This document shows positions 9,091 to 20,083 of a DNA stretch of 64,000 bases, piece after piece. Every line of letters starts with the position of its first letter. The stretch's first letter is position 1. The notes under the pieces were generated by a model. That model was given only the letters and a program-made list of their open reading frames with translations, was not told where the DNA came from and made no database searches. A program made the translations under genes and the position numbers. This DNA is from Streptomyces sp. KMM 9044 (GTDB lineage: Bacteria > Actinomycetota > Actinomycetes > Streptomycetales > Streptomycetaceae), in contig NZ_CP113910.1 in NCBI RefSeq assembly GCF_024701375.2, positions 6,696,001 to 6,760,000 of the forward strand, in the 5' to 3' direction.

Positions 9091-10281
9091 ATGTCCAAAA
9101 CGGCGTACGTCCGCACCAAACCGCATCTGAACATCGGCACGATGGGTCATGTCGACCACGGCAAAACCACGTTGACCGCCGCCATCACCAAGGTCCTGTC
9201 GGGGCGCGGCTCCGCCGGCTTCGTGCCGTTCGACCGCATCGACCGGGCTCCCGAGGAGGCGGCGCGCGGCATCACCATCAACATCGCACACGTCGAGTAC
9301 GAGACCGACACCCGGCACTACGCGCACGTCGACATGCCCGGCCACGCCGACTACGTCAAGAACATGGTCACCGGCGCCACGCAACTCGACGGGGCGATCC
9401 TCGTGGTCTCCGCGCTCGACGGGATCATGCCGCAGACCGCCGAACACGTACTGCTCGCCCGGCAGGTGGGCGTCGACCACATCGTCGTCGCCCTCAACAA
9501 GGCCGACGCGGGCGACGAGGAGCTGACCGACCTGGTAGAGCTGGAGATCCGCGAACTGCTCTCCGCGCACGGCTACGGCGGTGGCTCCGCGCCCGTCGTA
9601 CGGGTCTCGGGACTGAAGGCGCTCGAGGGCGCCCCGCGCTGGACGGCGTCGATCGACGCCCTGCTCGACGCGGTGGACACCTATGTGCCCATGCCCGAGC
9701 GCTACCTGGACGCGCCGTTCCTGCTGCCGGTGGAGAACGTGCTCACCATCACCGGCCGGGGCACCGTGGTCACCGGCGCGGTGGAACGCGGCACGGTCCG
9801 TCCCGGCGACCGCGTCGAGGTACTCGGTGCCGGGGTGGAGTCCGTGGTGACCGGACTTGAGACGTTCGGCAAACCGATGGAGGAGGCGCAGGCCGGGGAC
9901 AACGTGGCGCTCCTCCTGCGCGGGGTGCCGCGGGACGCGGTGCGACGCGGACATGTGGTGGCCGCGCCGGGCAGCGTGGTGCCGAGCCGGAGGTTCACGG
10001 CGCGGGTGTACGTGCTGTCGGCCCGTGAGGGCGGCCGTACGACTCCGGTGTCGACCGGCTACCAGCCGCAGTTCTACATCCGCACCGCGGACGTCGTCGG
10101 CAACGTCGACCTCGGGGAGACGGCGGTCGCGCGGCCCGGCGACACGGTCACGATGACCGTGGAGCTGGGGCGCGAGATGCCCCTGGAGCCCGGGCTCGGT
10201 TTCGCTGTCCGTGAGGGCGGGCGGACCGTCGGGGCCGGCACGGTGACGGCGGTCGCCCGAGTCCTCAGCCCCGAGTCCTGA
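9091..10281 (+). CDS. tuf3: Elongation factor Tu, divergent third type
   Basis: GTPase delivering aminoacyl-tRNA to the ribosome, 396 residues. G1 is GHVDHGKT (19-26), G2 contains GITI, G3 is [12 protein letters not shown] where housekeeping EF-Tu has DCPGHADY, G4 is NKAD. Domain 2 and 3 blocks ([26 protein letters not shown]) are present. Many surface positions differ from housekeeping EF-Tu. Streptomyces genomes carry such an extra, divergent tuf3 in addition to tuf1; expression of that gene is reported to be low or conditional. It is followed by a strong terminator and stands alone, not in a str operon. Confidence 0.9.
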   Translation: MSKTAYVRTKPHLNIGTMGHVDHGKTTLTAAITKVLSGRGSAGFVPFDRIDRAPEEAARGITINIAHVEYETDTRHYAHVDMPGHADYVKNMVTGATQLDGAILVVSALDGIMPQTAEHVLLARQVGVDHIVVALNKADAGDEELTDLVELEIRELLSAHGYGGGSAPVVRVSGLKALEGAPRWTASIDALLDAVDTYVPMPERYLDAPFLLPVENVLTITGRGTVVTGAVERGTVRPGDRVEVLGAGVESVVTGLETFGKPMEEAQAGDNVALLLRGVPRDAVRRGHVVAAPGSVVPSRRFTARVYVLSAREGGRTTPVSTGYQPQFYIRTADVVGNVDLGETAVARPGDTVTMTVELGREMPLEPGLGFAVREGGRTVGAGTVTAVARVLSPES

Positions 10282-10320
10282 GTTCCGGCCTGGGCCCAGG
10301 GCCCGGGCCGGTCCTGGGGC

Positions 10321-10367
10321 GCACGACCGGGCGCCCGCACCCGCGTGGGGCGGGCGCCCGGTCGTGC
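10321..10367 (+). terminator. Strong intrinsic terminator after tuf3
   Basis: Perfect 18-bp stem: GCACGACCGGGCGCCCGC (10321-10338) pairs with 10350-10367, loop 11 nt. It separates EF-Tu from the next gene. Confidence 0.9.
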
Positions 10368-10384
10368 GACGGCACAATGGGACG

Positions 10385-11230
10385 ATGAACGAGCCGATGC
10401 CCGTCACCCGCGCCGTCGGTCACGGCACCGCGAAGCTGATGCCCGACGTCGACCGGGAACGGGCGTGGTTGCTGACGGTCGACGGGGCACCGCAGTCCTA
10501 CGTCGACCTGGACGAGCCGGCCCATCTGGAGTTCGAGTACACCCGGCGGCTCGGGCATGTGCTGGACATCCTCGCCGAGCAGGGGCACCCGCTGGACGCG
10601 CTGCACCTCGGCGGCGGTGCGCTCACCCTGCCCCGCTACCTGGCCGCGACCCGCCCCGGTTCCCGGCAGGACGTCGTCGAGTTCGACCGGGAACTGCTGG
10701 ACCTGGTCGCCGAGCAGTTGCCGCTGCCCGAGGGAGCGGAGATCACGCTGCACGCCGCGGACGCCCGCGCATGGCTGGAGACCGCTCCCGACGCCTCCGC
10801 GGACGTCCTCGTCGTCGACGTCTTCGGCGGCTCACGCGTCCCGGCGCACCTGACCTCCGTCGCGTACGTCCGTGAGGCCGCCCGCGTCCTGCGGGCCGGC
10901 GGTGTCTACCTCGGCAACCTCGCCGACGCGGCACCTTTCGCCTTCCTGCGTTCCCAACTGGCCACGCTGGGGACGGTGTTCGAGGAGCTGGCGCTGATCG
11001 CCGAGCCGGGAGTGCTGCGGGGGCGCCGTTTCGGCAACGCCGTCCTCGCCGCAGCACACCGCCCCCTCGACCTTGCCGCCCTGGCCCGGCGCACCGCGGC
11101 AGACGCCTTCCCGGCCCGCGTCGAGCACGGTGCGGTCCTGCGGGACTTCACCGGCGGGGCACGGCCGGTGCGGGACGAGGACGCCGTACCGTCACCCGAG
11201 CCCCCCGACGGGGCGTTCGGCATCGGCTGA
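10385..11230 (+). CDS. Spermidine-synthase-like protein
   Basis: Protein of 281 residues with the polyamine-synthase Rossmann fold. YVDLDEPAHLEFEYTRRLGHVLD corresponds to the substrate-side strand and ALHLGGGALTLPRYL to the nucleotide-binding glycine loop; DVVEFDRELLDL follows with the acidic residue expected at the ribose position, then HAADARAWLE and VLVVDVFGG. Whether it makes polyamines or is a related methyltransferase-like enzyme cannot be told. ATG 10385 lies 6 nt after CACAAT (10373-10378), a leaderless arrangement without a ribosome-binding site. Confidence 0.75.
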   Translation: MNEPMPVTRAVGHGTAKLMPDVDRERAWLLTVDGAPQSYVDLDEPAHLEFEYTRRLGHVLDILAEQGHPLDALHLGGGALTLPRYLAATRPGSRQDVVEFDRELLDLVAEQLPLPEGAEITLHAADARAWLETAPDASADVLVVDVFGGSRVPAHLTSVAYVREAARVLRAGGVYLGNLADAAPFAFLRSQLATLGTVFEELALIAEPGVLRGRRFGNAVLAAAHRPLDLAALARRTAADAFPARVEHGAVLRDFTGGARPVRDEDAVPSPEPPDGAFGIG

Positions 11231-11287
11231 GCCGTTCGCGCTTTGACCTGCCGATATGGCTCCGCTCTGGCTGGATCGCAACCGGTC

Positions 11288-11309
11288 GTGGGAACACGGT
11301 GGGAACACG
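11288..11309 (+). repeat. Two tandem 11-bp repeats upstream of the integrase
   Basis: GTGGGAACACG occurs twice back-to-back, 19 bases before the integrase start. Candidates for arm-type binding sites of the recombinase or for an operator of its promoter. Compare the three-copy array at 6751. Confidence 0.6.
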
Positions 11310-11327
11310 AGGGGATACTGTCCGTCC

Positions 11328-13118
11328 ATGGCGAGTGTCATTGGGCGGAGAAACAAGGCCGGGGAGATCGTCAGCTACCAGGTCAAGTGGCGGGCCGGTG
11401 GCAAGCGGACCGGCGACTGGCAGACCGAGCGCTTCACTGACGAGGTGTCGGCCGAGGTCTTCAAAGATGCCGTCGACGAGGCCGGTCAGAACTGGCCCCC
11501 CGGCTGGGTGAAGGGCAAGGGCTATGTTGACCCGGAGGCCGCCGACAAGTCGAGTTACCGATTCGAGAACTGGGCCCGGCGGTCCATCGCGAACCGCACG
11601 GCAGGCGACTACTACAAGCGCCAGCGCCTCAGGTCCCTGGAGATGTACATCTTCCCCACCTTCGGCCACTGCGACATTCGGTCCACCGAGCACTTCAGCA
11701 AGGCGACGGTCGGCGCGTGGATCAACACGATGCGGCAGACGAAGGTCCGGCGCGGGGGCGGCAAGCCGAAGGACATGTCCCCGGAAACCCTGCGGGGACT
11801 GCACAAACTGCTTTCGTCGGTCCTGAAAGAGGCCGTGGTCGCCGAGCCGCCCCTCCGAAACCGCAACCCCTGTGATCTGACCCGGCTCCCGAAGGACGAC
11901 GATCACGGCATCGGGGACGCTGACGGCGATGACCAGATGGAGTTCATGACCCCCAACGAGGTCGCCGGCCTGGTCGCTTGCTTCCCCCGCGCCTCGGACC
12001 GGATGCTCGTACGGGCCGCGTACGGCACCGGGCTCCGGTGGGGCGAGATCACGGCCCTGGCCACCCGGCATGTACGCAGCCCGGTACGGGACAAGTATGA
12101 GGTGCGCGTGCCCCGGGCGTGGAAGCGGAGGACGCCGTCGGACTTCTACCTCGGTCCGCCGAAGACGAGGTCAAGTCGGCGAACGGTCGAGATCACGGCC
12201 GGCCTGTGGCGGGAACTCCAAGAGTTCGGGCTTGCCGAGGCGGAGAAGGACGAGCTCGTGTTCTGCGGCCAGGACGGCGAGCGGACCAAGTACGCGACTT
12301 TCTGGGAGCGTTGGAACCGGGCGGTCGCCAAGGCCAAGAAGCAGGGTCTGTTGCCCGAGTGGAAGTTCCCGACCTTCCACGATCTGCGGCACTCGCATGT
12401 CGCTGTGCTGTTGTCGGACGGACACAGCTTGACCTACGTGCAGCGACGCCTGGGCCATGAGTCGATCAAGACGACCAGCGACCGATACGGGCACCTGCTG
12501 GAGACGGCGCACACGGCTGCTCTGTTGACCCTCGACCGGGTCATGGGGATTACGTCTCCGGTCAGCGCTCAATCGGCGGAGACCGACCGTGGGGCCGAAG
12601 GGCGGCGGGCTGTGTATGTCGCGCACGTCGGACTCCGACAGCTCGGGTTCTGGCAGGCCGAGCACGCCGAGGAGCTGGCGGAGCGGTGGGCGCGCGAGCG
12701 TGGCGGCGCCGTCCGCGTCGAGCGGATGAGCGCGGACTGGTGGATTCGGTCCATGTGCGGGCAGGTCGGCTCCGACAACGGGCTCAAGGCCGTGCGGGAG
12801 GAGCTGCCGGGGCGGGCGTTCGTGTGGTCAGTGGGGCCGGCGCTGTACGACGTGGACGGTACGGAGTGCACGCGGAACCCGGGGGCGCACCAGCCGGCCG
12901 GGCGGTGGGTGTGGGAGTTCGAGGAGGACTACACCGATGAGCCGTCTCATTCCGTGACCGAGTGGCGGCCGGGCCGGGAGGCGCTAACGGAGGCGCGGGC
13001 GTGGGGCTTGGACCAGGAGGCCGTCCAGGCGGCCTACGCGGTTGCTCGGGCGGACGCGGTGCGTACGTGCGGGTTCCATTCGGAGCGCGGCGTGGGGGAG
13101 AAACAGACGGTGTCCTGA
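11328..13118 (+). CDS. Tyrosine recombinase (integrase) with C-terminal extension
   Basis: Site-specific recombinase of 596 residues. The catalytic residues are visible: R237 (GTGLRWGEI), H351 and R354 (FHDLRHSHV), H377 (LGHES) and Y387 (SDRYGH). An N-terminal SAM-like core-binding domain spans about 60-190. The protein runs 180-200 residues past the usual end of the catalytic domain; this tail contains RVERMSADWWIRSMCGQVGS and GRAFVWSVGPALYDVDG and is not recognised. ATG 11328 has TACTGT six bases upstream and no ribosome-binding site. It sits at the border between chromosomal genes and the accessory region, which suggests it integrated that DNA; neither excisionase nor replication gene is visible nearby. 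Confidence 0.9.
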   Translation: MASVIGRRNKAGEIVSYQVKWRAGGKRTGDWQTERFTDEVSAEVFKDAVDEAGQNWPPGWVKGKGYVDPEAADKSSYRFENWARRSIANRTAGDYYKRQRLRSLEMYIFPTFGHCDIRSTEHFSKATVGAWINTMRQTKVRRGGGKPKDMSPETLRGLHKLLSSVLKEAVVAEPPLRNRNPCDLTRLPKDDDHGIGDADGDDQMEFMTPNEVAGLVACFPRASDRMLVRAAYGTGLRWGEITALATRHVRSPVRDKYEVRVPRAWKRRTPSDFYLGPPKTRSSRRTVEITAGLWRELQEFGLAEAEKDELVFCGQDGERTKYATFWERWNRAVAKAKKQGLLPEWKFPTFHDLRHSHVAVLLSDGHSLTYVQRRLGHESIKTTSDRYGHLLETAHTAALLTLDRVMGITSPVSAQSAETDRGAEGRRAVYVAHVGLRQLGFWQAEHAEELAERWARERGGAVRVERMSADWWIRSMCGQVGSDNGLKAVREELPGRAFVWSVGPALYDVDGTECTRNPGAHQPAGRWVWEFEEDYTDEPSHSVTEWRPGREALTEARAWGLDQEAVQAAYAVARADAVRTCGFHSERGVGEKQTVS

Positions 13119-13132
13119 CGGCAGTTACGCGT

Positions 13133-13162
13133 AAGGCCCAGGCGATTTCTCGCCGGGGCCTT
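13133..13162 (+). terminator. Intrinsic terminator after the integrase
   Basis: AAGGCCC-a-GGCGA stem pairs with TCGCC-g-GGGCCTT followed by TCTGTT. Fifteen bases after the integrase stop. Confidence 0.8.
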
Positions 13163-13253
13163 TCTGTTCGCCGGGCCGGTGCTAGGCCGTGTATCGAAAG
13201 TGGATCATGCGCATAGCGGAGCCTGTCAATTTTGGTGAGTCAGGATTTTGCGG

Positions 13254-14396
<1,143 letters not shown>

Positions 14397-14413
14397 CTCC
14401 TCGCTGGAGATGG

Positions 14414-14699
14414 CTATTTCGTCTCGCCCGTGCTCGTCGCACCGCCAGTGGCGAACTGGTCCAGCAGTGCCGAGAGTTTTGACTGGACCTCGATCACCGT
14501 CTGGGCCTTGCCCAGCTCGTTCTCCAGCCGGGCGACCTTCGCCTCCAGGCGGGCGATCTCCTTGTCCCGCGGATCGGCCTTCGGCCGCCCCGCCGGCGCG
14601 GCGAGCGCGGCCTTCGCGCCCGCGTCCCGCTGCTCCCGCCAGTTCGCGATCAGCGACGAGTACAAACCCTCCCGGCGCAGCAGGGCTCCCTTGCCCTTC
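14414..14699 (-). pseudogene. IS3-family OrfA, C-terminal part
   Basis: About 95 residues of the helper subunit: [20 protein letters not shown] followed by the coiled coil [20 protein letters not shown] and a C-terminal end [10 protein letters not shown]. The N-terminal 43 residues are displaced to 22709-22837 by the insertion of the ISAs1-type composite at 14700. Confidence 0.88.
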
Positions 14700-16068
14700 C
14701 AGGGCTTGATCAAGTTCCGTGAGTGCCGGGGTTGTTGGTAATGCCCAGGATGGCGAGTGCTCGTTCGGGTTCGTGGCGGATGGCGCGGGTGGTCTTGGCG
14801 ATGTTGTCGGCTCCGAGGAGCTTCAGGGTGCCGATGGCGAGGTTGCGGAAGGTGGCCATGGCGCGGGGCGCGTTGCCGGCGTGGACGGTCGAGGCGTCCT
14901 CGGCGAAGGTGACATCTCGGATGTAGTGGGAGGAATTCTCGATTCCCCAGTGCCCGCGAATGGCGGCGGCGAGGTCGGCGGGGCTGGTCTGGTGGATATC
15001 CAGGCTGGTGACGGCGTACACGCTCTCGCGGCTCTCGGGCTTGTCGGTGGGCTTGCGGCGGCGGTGGACGCGGATGGCAAGGCGGGCGTGCGGGAAGGCG
15101 ATCCCGCCGAGGCTGTCGGCGATGGAACAGGTCTTGATCGAGCGGGACTCGCGCCGTCCGTGGGCGGCGCGGGAGGCGGTGTGCTGGACGCTGATCGATG
15201 CCCGGGGCAGGGCGGCGAGCTGGGCGTACGCGGTGGGCTGGTTGGTCTTGATGACCGCGATGCAGTGAGCCTTCTTCGTCTCGACCAGCCAGGTGATGTT
15301 GGCCTTCACCGAGTGCAGTGCATCGAAGGTGACCACGGCGTCAGCGAGGTGGAGCGGTGCCAGCAGGGGCTTGAAATGCCGCGTCTCGTTGGTCTTCGCA
15401 CCGACCTCGACCTGTGCGAGTGTGGCGACGGGGTGGTGCGTGACCGCCGAGAGCAGGTGCCGGCGCGGCGCATCGAGGCGGACCGAGCCCCTCGGCGCCT
15501 TGCCGTCCACGGCGATGACCCGCCGCCGTCGGACAGTCGGCGTATCCACGCACGCGGACTTGCGGTGCTGGTCAGCGAGGTAGGCGCCCACAGCCTGGTC
15601 CAAGGCGTCGCCGTCGAGCGCCATGAGGACGCGTCCGATGGTGACCGGTTTCGGGCCGCGCCGCCAGCCGAGCGGGTGACGGCGGATCCCGAGGGTTGCC
15701 AGCAGGGTGTTCGTGGCCCGCTCGGCGAACTCGGCGATCTCCTCCAGGCTCTTCGCGCCGGACACGGCCGCGCAGGCACACACGAGCAGGACCGATACCA
15801 GTGAGTACCAGCGGCCCCGGCGTGAACGCGGATCGGGCACCGACTCGAGGTAGGGGCGCAGGTCAGCGATCCGGTCCGCATCCAGCGGACCCAGCTTCTC
15901 CAGCACGGCAGGGATAGGGGAAGATGCAACGGCAGGCACGGGACATCCTCGTGATCATCTGGCTTAGTCACCACAATGATCACGAACCCCCGTGCCTGCA
16001 CTGCTACCCGCCTCTACCAGCCCTGATCGTCAACCACCCTCGCATCCAGGGAACTTGACGGAGCCCTG
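14700..16068 (-). mobile_element. ISAs1-type element A, copy 1 (intact)
   Basis: 1369 bp with imperfect terminal repeats CAGGGCTTGATCAAGTTCC (left, plus strand) and CAGGGCTCCGTCAAGTTCC (right, minus strand). The sequence shared with copy 2 includes the ends and the whole transposase. Confidence 0.9.
14710..15939 (-). CDS. ISAs1-family transposase (element A)
   Basis: DDE transposase of 409 residues. An N-terminal DUF4277-like/associated region ([20 protein letters not shown]) precedes the catalytic part: Asp in [12 protein letters not shown], Asp in [14 protein letters not shown], and the [20 protein letters not shown] block near the third acid. The C-terminus reads [20 protein letters not shown], typical for the family. 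GTG 15939 start. Its sequence from residue 30 onward is identical to copy 2, so this copy could supply transposase for both. Confidence 0.92.
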   Translation of the reverse strand: MPAVASSPIPAVLEKLGPLDADRIADLRPYLESVPDPRSRRGRWYSLVSVLLVCACAAVSGAKSLEEIAEFAERATNTLLATLGIRRHPLGWRRGPKPVTIGRVLMALDGDALDQAVGAYLADQHRKSACVDTPTVRRRRVIAVDGKAPRGSVRLDAPRRHLLSAVTHHPVATLAQVEVGAKTNETRHFKPLLAPLHLADAVVTFDALHSVKANITWLVETKKAHCIAVIKTNQPTAYAQLAALPRASISVQHTASRAAHGRRESRSIKTCSIADSLGGIAFPHARLAIRVHRRRKPTDKPESRESVYAVTSLDIHQTSPADLAAAIRGHWGIENSSHYIRDVTFAEDASTVHAGNAPRAMATFRNLAIGTLKLLGADNIAKTTRAIRHEPERALAILGITNNPGTHGT

Positions 16069-16213
16069 CCACGCCATGCCCGGCATCGCCCGCCTGCACA
16101 ACATCACCCTCGCCGGATGACGGAGAAACGGCAGGTCATCCCGCCCGTCAGAGATCATTTACGGGACAACGCTTAGCGGTAGCCGTCCGCTGACGTTGCC
16201 GTCAGCGTTGCCG
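16069..16213. other. Left cargo segment without a gene
   Basis: Non-coding stretch between IS copy 1 and the small gene. Near 16190 a short motif GACGTTGCCGTCA / GCGTTGCCGTCA is directly repeated. The first 50 bases can be read as a protein C-terminus ending IARLHNITLAG, perhaps a lost gene end. Confidence 0.4.
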
Positions 16214-16633
16214 TCAAACGCCCCGCGAGGGGCCGTCGGAGCTGGAGGAGTTATGCATCGCGTCAATTTCGTTGCGAAGCTGCTCCAGCTCCTCTTCGCT
16301 GGGGTCGAAGGGCGCAGAGCAGGTCTTCAGAACCTCAAGCTTCTGGCTGACTTCCCATTCATCCCACGTTTCCAACGATGAAGCGTACCGGGCGATCACG
16401 CCCCTCTCGTACTCTCTCGTGGACCACCTTCGCCAGGATTCCCATCGCGCCACCCTACGCGAATCCCCGATTCGCTCACTTTCCATGATGATCGAATCGA
16501 CAATCCGGCGATGTGCTGCCGCAAGCCTAGGGCTACCGAAATACGGCTCGGGAGGTTCCTCGTCCTCGAACTTCAAGCGCACCAGCGCTGAAGCCAGCGT
16601 CTCCAGCTCCTCAAGGGCTAGCTCTACCTGCAT
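16214..16633 (-). CDS. Hypothetical protein, composite-transposon cargo
   Basis: 139 residues, acidic and helical (starts MQVELALEELETLASALVRL; contains ESERIGDSRRVARWESWRRW and PSEEELEQLRNEIDAMHN). No domain recognised and no membrane segment. ATG 16633 has AGGAG 8 bases upstream. Base composition is clearly lower in GC than the neighbouring transposases, so it comes from a different source. An IS1182 element sits at CTAG immediately upstream of the ribosome-binding site, so its original promoter was displaced. Its retention as the only cargo gene is notable. Confidence 0.65.
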   Translation of the reverse strand: MQVELALEELETLASALVRLKFEDEEPPEPYFGSPRLAAAHRRIVDSIIMESERIGDSRRVARWESWRRWSTREYERGVIARYASSLETWDEWEVSQKLEVLKTCSAPFDPSEEELEQLRNEIDAMHNSSSSDGPSRGV

Positions 16634-16646
16634 AAACCTCTCCTAG

Positions 16647-18363
16647 AAGGCCACTGAAAATCTTGTGGAGGGGCTGTTCGGCCGCAGGCCGGGCGGCCCT
16701 TCTTCGTCATGGGGTGGTTGGGGCGAGGTGCCAGGTGCCGCTGGTTCGGGTGAGTCCCAGGTTGATCAGTCGGCGGAGGTTGAGGGCGGCGGCGCGGTGG
16801 TGGAGCGCGATGTTGTTGGCGATCACGCCTCGGTAGCGGACGCGGCGGTGGCCGTGGGCGACGAGCCAGGCGATGGCGCGTTCGACCGGGGGCCGCCAGC
16901 GGCGGTATTCGTCCTGCCAGGCGGTGTCGGTGGTGGCCTGGTGCCGGGCGGCGGTCAGCAGCCCGTGCTGGGGGTGGACATTGACGACCCGTCCGGCCTT
17001 CGAGGTCGTGCAGCGTTCCCGCAGCGGGCAGCCGGTGCACAGCCGTTTGAACTGGGCGGTGCGGGCGCCGTCGGCCTTGGGGCGGCCCAGATTCGCGGTC
17101 TGTCCCGCCGGGCAGGTCACGGTGGCGGCGCCGGTGTCGACGTGGAAGTCGTCGATGGTGAAGCCGCCGGGGACGGCCTGCCGCAGCGGCGGCGGTTTGA
17201 TCACCAGGACGTGGCCCTGGGCGGTCAGCTGTTCGCGCAGGCTGCCGGTGCCGTAGGCGGAGTCGCCGAGCACGGTCAGCGTCTCGCCTTCGCTGTGGTC
17301 TTCGTCGGCCAGCAGGTCCAGCGCGACGGCGGCCTCGTGGTTGTCCGGACCGTAGCCGCCGGTCAGCGCCACGGCGGTGAACAGTCCGGCCTCCGGCTCG
17401 AAGGACACGTGCCCGCGGTAGCCCTCCTGGTGGCGGGTGCGGTTCTTGTGGATGTGCCGGGCATCGGCATCGACGGTGGACACCGTCCGGTCGGGCACGG
17501 TGCGCCGGGCGATGCGCCAGCGTCCGTCGCGGCCGTCGGAGTCCTCGGCCGGCTCCACGTCCTGGCCGGCGACCAGGGCGAGCAGGCCCACCGCGTTCGC
17601 GGCCCGCTCGCCCAGCTCGCGGTCGGGCAGCCGGCCGAGCAGGTTGAGTGCGTCGGACACCAGCGCGTCGACCAGCGCGGCGCGGGCGGCCTCGTCATTC
17701 CAGGCGATCTTGGGTTTGCCGGGGTCGGTGTAGTCGTGCGCGGTGCACCACCGGCCGGCGATCTCGCCGGCGCCGGGGACCTCGCGGATCACCCGGCGGA
17801 TCGCGGACACCAGCTGGGTGACGGTGTCCTGGGTGGCCACCGCATAGTCCAGGACCGTGGAATCCAGCGCCCGGCGCTGCTTTCCCTTGAGCACGCCGGT
17901 GGCCGCCACCACCTCCCTGACCTTGGTGAAGATCCGCATCGGGTCGGCCGAGCGCGCAAGTCGGCGCCGGAAGTAGGTCAGCAGCGAGGGATCGAAGGCG
18001 GTGTCGTACAGGCCCAGCCCGCAGGCGGCCTTCCAGCGCAGGTCACAGCGCAGTTCCTGAACCGTCTCGAAGTCCGACAGCCCGGTCAGGCTCTGCAGTA
18101 CCACCGTCGCGGCCAGCACCTGCGGCGGCAGGGACGGCCGCCCGTTGGCCGACGGATACATGTCCGCGAAGAACTCCGAGGGAAAGAGCGCCTCACGGTG
18201 CTCGGCCAGGAACGCGAACACGCTTCCCGCCGGGATCAACTCCCGGCAGGTCTCCCACACATCCGGCCCGACCGACTCACCGGCCCATTCCCCCTGCATG
18301 CCACAAGACTGGCCCCGGACCTACCGGTCCGGGGCCAGAACGCAAAAGATTTTCAGTGGCCTT
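16647..18363 (-). mobile_element. IS1182-family element
   Basis: Terminal repeats AAGGCCACTGAAAATCTT (left) and AAGATTTTCAGTGGCCTT (right) are perfect inverted copies. The palindromic target CTAG is duplicated at 16643-16646 and 18364-18367, as expected for IS1182 elements. Confidence 0.93.
16707..18299 (-). CDS. IS1182-family transposase
   Basis: DDE transposase of 530 residues. The N-terminal DUF772-like region (GRPSLPPQVLAATVVLQSL, CDLRWKAACGL) is followed by the DDE_Tnp_1 part: DSTVLDYAVATQ, TVLGDSAYGTGSLREQL, and a Cys-rich segment (LCTGCPLRERCTTS) before the C-terminal VERAIAWLVAHGHRRVRYRG. Reading frame intact, start ATG 18299. Confidence 0.92.
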   Translation of the reverse strand: MQGEWAGESVGPDVWETCRELIPAGSVFAFLAEHREALFPSEFFADMYPSANGRPSLPPQVLAATVVLQSLTGLSDFETVQELRCDLRWKAACGLGLYDTAFDPSLLTYFRRRLARSADPMRIFTKVREVVAATGVLKGKQRRALDSTVLDYAVATQDTVTQLVSAIRRVIREVPGAGEIAGRWCTAHDYTDPGKPKIAWNDEAARAALVDALVSDALNLLGRLPDRELGERAANAVGLLALVAGQDVEPAEDSDGRDGRWRIARRTVPDRTVSTVDADARHIHKNRTRHQEGYRGHVSFEPEAGLFTAVALTGGYGPDNHEAAVALDLLADEDHSEGETLTVLGDSAYGTGSLREQLTAQGHVLVIKPPPLRQAVPGGFTIDDFHVDTGAATVTCPAGQTANLGRPKADGARTAQFKRLCTGCPLRERCTTSKAGRVVNVHPQHGLLTAARHQATTDTAWQDEYRRWRPPVERAIAWLVAHGHRRVRYRGVIANNIALHHRAAALNLRRLINLGLTRTSGTWHLAPTTP

Positions 18364-18556
18364 CTAGCCAAACAGGTTCGGGCCCAGGGCTCCGTCAAGT
18401 TCCCTGGATGCGAGGGTGGTTGACGATCAGGGCTGGTAGAGGCGGGTAGCAGTGCAGGCACGGGGGTTCGTGATCATTGTGGTGACTAAGCCAGATGATC
18501 ACGAGGATGTCCCGTGCCTGCCGTTGCATCTTCCCCTATCCCTGCCGTGCTGGAGA

Positions 18557-20029
18557 CACGGCCCCGGCGTAGTTCTCCCTTGAGTTGTTCTGCCCCGGTT
18601 TGATGTGGCTGGTTGCAGGACGAGCGCGACTTCTGATGATCTTTCAGGTCTCTACGCCAAAAGATCGTCACAGGAGTCGCGCTCGTGCCCGTATCTTCGC
18701 CGATCCCCCCTGCCGTTGGCCAACTCGCCGACCTCGCCCTGTGGGAGGCCGAGCTCGCCACCGGCCCTGCGGCAGTGGAGTCCAAGCTGGTCAGCAGGTT
18801 GCGGCAGGTCCCGGACCTGCGCGCGAAGCGTGGCCGACGCCACGCCCTCGCGGTGATCCTGACACTGACCGCGTGCGCGACGCTGGTGATCGGCGGCGAC
18901 TCGATCGCCGCGATCTGGCAGTGGGCGACCCGTGCCCCGCAAGCGAAACTGGCCCGCATCGGTGCCCGGTACGACCCGCTGGCCGGCCGCTACCTCGTGC
19001 CGAGCGAGCGCACCTTCCGGCGAGTGCTCGCCCATCTGGACGCCGACGCCCTGGACGCCGTGACCTGCGAATACACCACAGACCTCGCGCGCGGCACCGT
19101 CCCCGCGCCCGAGATCCCCGCCACCCCGGGACCGGTGGAACGCGAACAGCGCCGCGCCGCTCAACGCTCAGCCGAGCACCCGGTGCCGGACGGGCTGCTG
19201 CCGACCGCCGCCCTGGACGGCAAGGCCCTGGCCGGCGCCCGCACCGAGAGCGGACGGGTCTTCCTGGTCGGCGCGATCGACCACACCAGCGGCGCGGTCC
19301 TGGGCCAGAGGCAGGTCCCCGACAAGCGCGGCGAGGGCGAGGCCGCACGGGCCCTGCTCACCCGACTCGACCTGCCCGGAAGGGTGTTCACCCTGGACGC
19401 GCTGCACACCACGAAGAAGACCGCCCGCCTGATCACAGGCCCTCTCCACAGCCACTACGTCCTGATCCTCAAGGGCAACCAGCCCCTCGCCCACGCCGCC
19501 GCCCAGGCGCTGCTGACCGGCGCGGACGCCGACTTCACCGAGACCACCGCGATCGACGACGACCGCGGCCACGGCCGCACCGAACGCCGCACCCTGCGCA
19601 CCGCACCCGCCGACGACACCCTGTTCCCCGGCGCATCCCAGGTCTTCCGCCTCCGCCGCGACACCGGCAACCTCGACGACGAATGGACCAGCAAGGAGAT
19701 CGTCTTCGGCGTCACCAGCCTGCCGCCCGACCTCGCCGGCCCCGCTCACCTCAACCACTACGAGAGAACCCACTGGACTGTGGAAAACAAGATCCACTGG
19801 GTGCGGGACGTCACCTTCCGAGAAGACAACTCCCAGGTCAGGACCGGTACAGCACCCCGAGCCCTGGCCGGCTTCCGCAACCTGGCGATCAGCACCATCC
19901 GCCTCGCCGGACGCGCCAACATCGCCCACGCCCGCCGCGACCTCCTCCGCCACGAAGACGCCTTCGCCGTCTACGGCATCTGACCAACCACCACGGGACC
20001 GGACATCACACAACTACGCCGGGGCCGTG
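18557..20029 (+). mobile_element. ISAs1-type element B
   Basis: 1473 bp. Terminal repeats CACGGCCCCGGCGTAGTT (left) and AACTACGCCGGGGCCGTG (right). Target duplication GTGCTGGAGA at 18547-18556 and 20030-20039. Confidence 0.93.
18685..19983 (+). CDS. ISAs1-family transposase (element B)
   Basis: 432 residues, intact. N-terminal [20 protein letters not shown] resembles the family's associated domain. The catalytic part has [30 protein letters not shown] and [19 protein letters not shown], and the C-terminal [20 protein letters not shown] block. Distinct in sequence from elements A and C. Confidence 0.92.
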   Translation: MPVSSPIPPAVGQLADLALWEAELATGPAAVESKLVSRLRQVPDLRAKRGRRHALAVILTLTACATLVIGGDSIAAIWQWATRAPQAKLARIGARYDPLAGRYLVPSERTFRRVLAHLDADALDAVTCEYTTDLARGTVPAPEIPATPGPVEREQRRAAQRSAEHPVPDGLLPTAALDGKALAGARTESGRVFLVGAIDHTSGAVLGQRQVPDKRGEGEAARALLTRLDLPGRVFTLDALHTTKKTARLITGPLHSHYVLILKGNQPLAHAAAQALLTGADADFTETTAIDDDRGHGRTERRTLRTAPADDTLFPGASQVFRLRRDTGNLDDEWTSKEIVFGVTSLPPDLAGPAHLNHYERTHWTVENKIHWVRDVTFREDNSQVRTGTAPRALAGFRNLAISTIRLAGRANIAHARRDLLRHEDAFAVYGI

Positions 20030-20083
20030 GTGCTGGAGAAGCTGGGTCCGCTGGATGCGGACCGGATCGCTGACCTGCGCCCC

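Noticed and set aside
11231..11327. tRNA gene as attachment site next to the integrase
   Set aside because: No cloverleaf or tRNA consensus boxes are visible here or downstream of the integrase.
14700..16068. ISAs1-A copies as two independent insertions with their own target repeats
   Set aside because: No direct repeat flanks either copy alone; the only matching repeat (GCCCTTC) flanks the pair.
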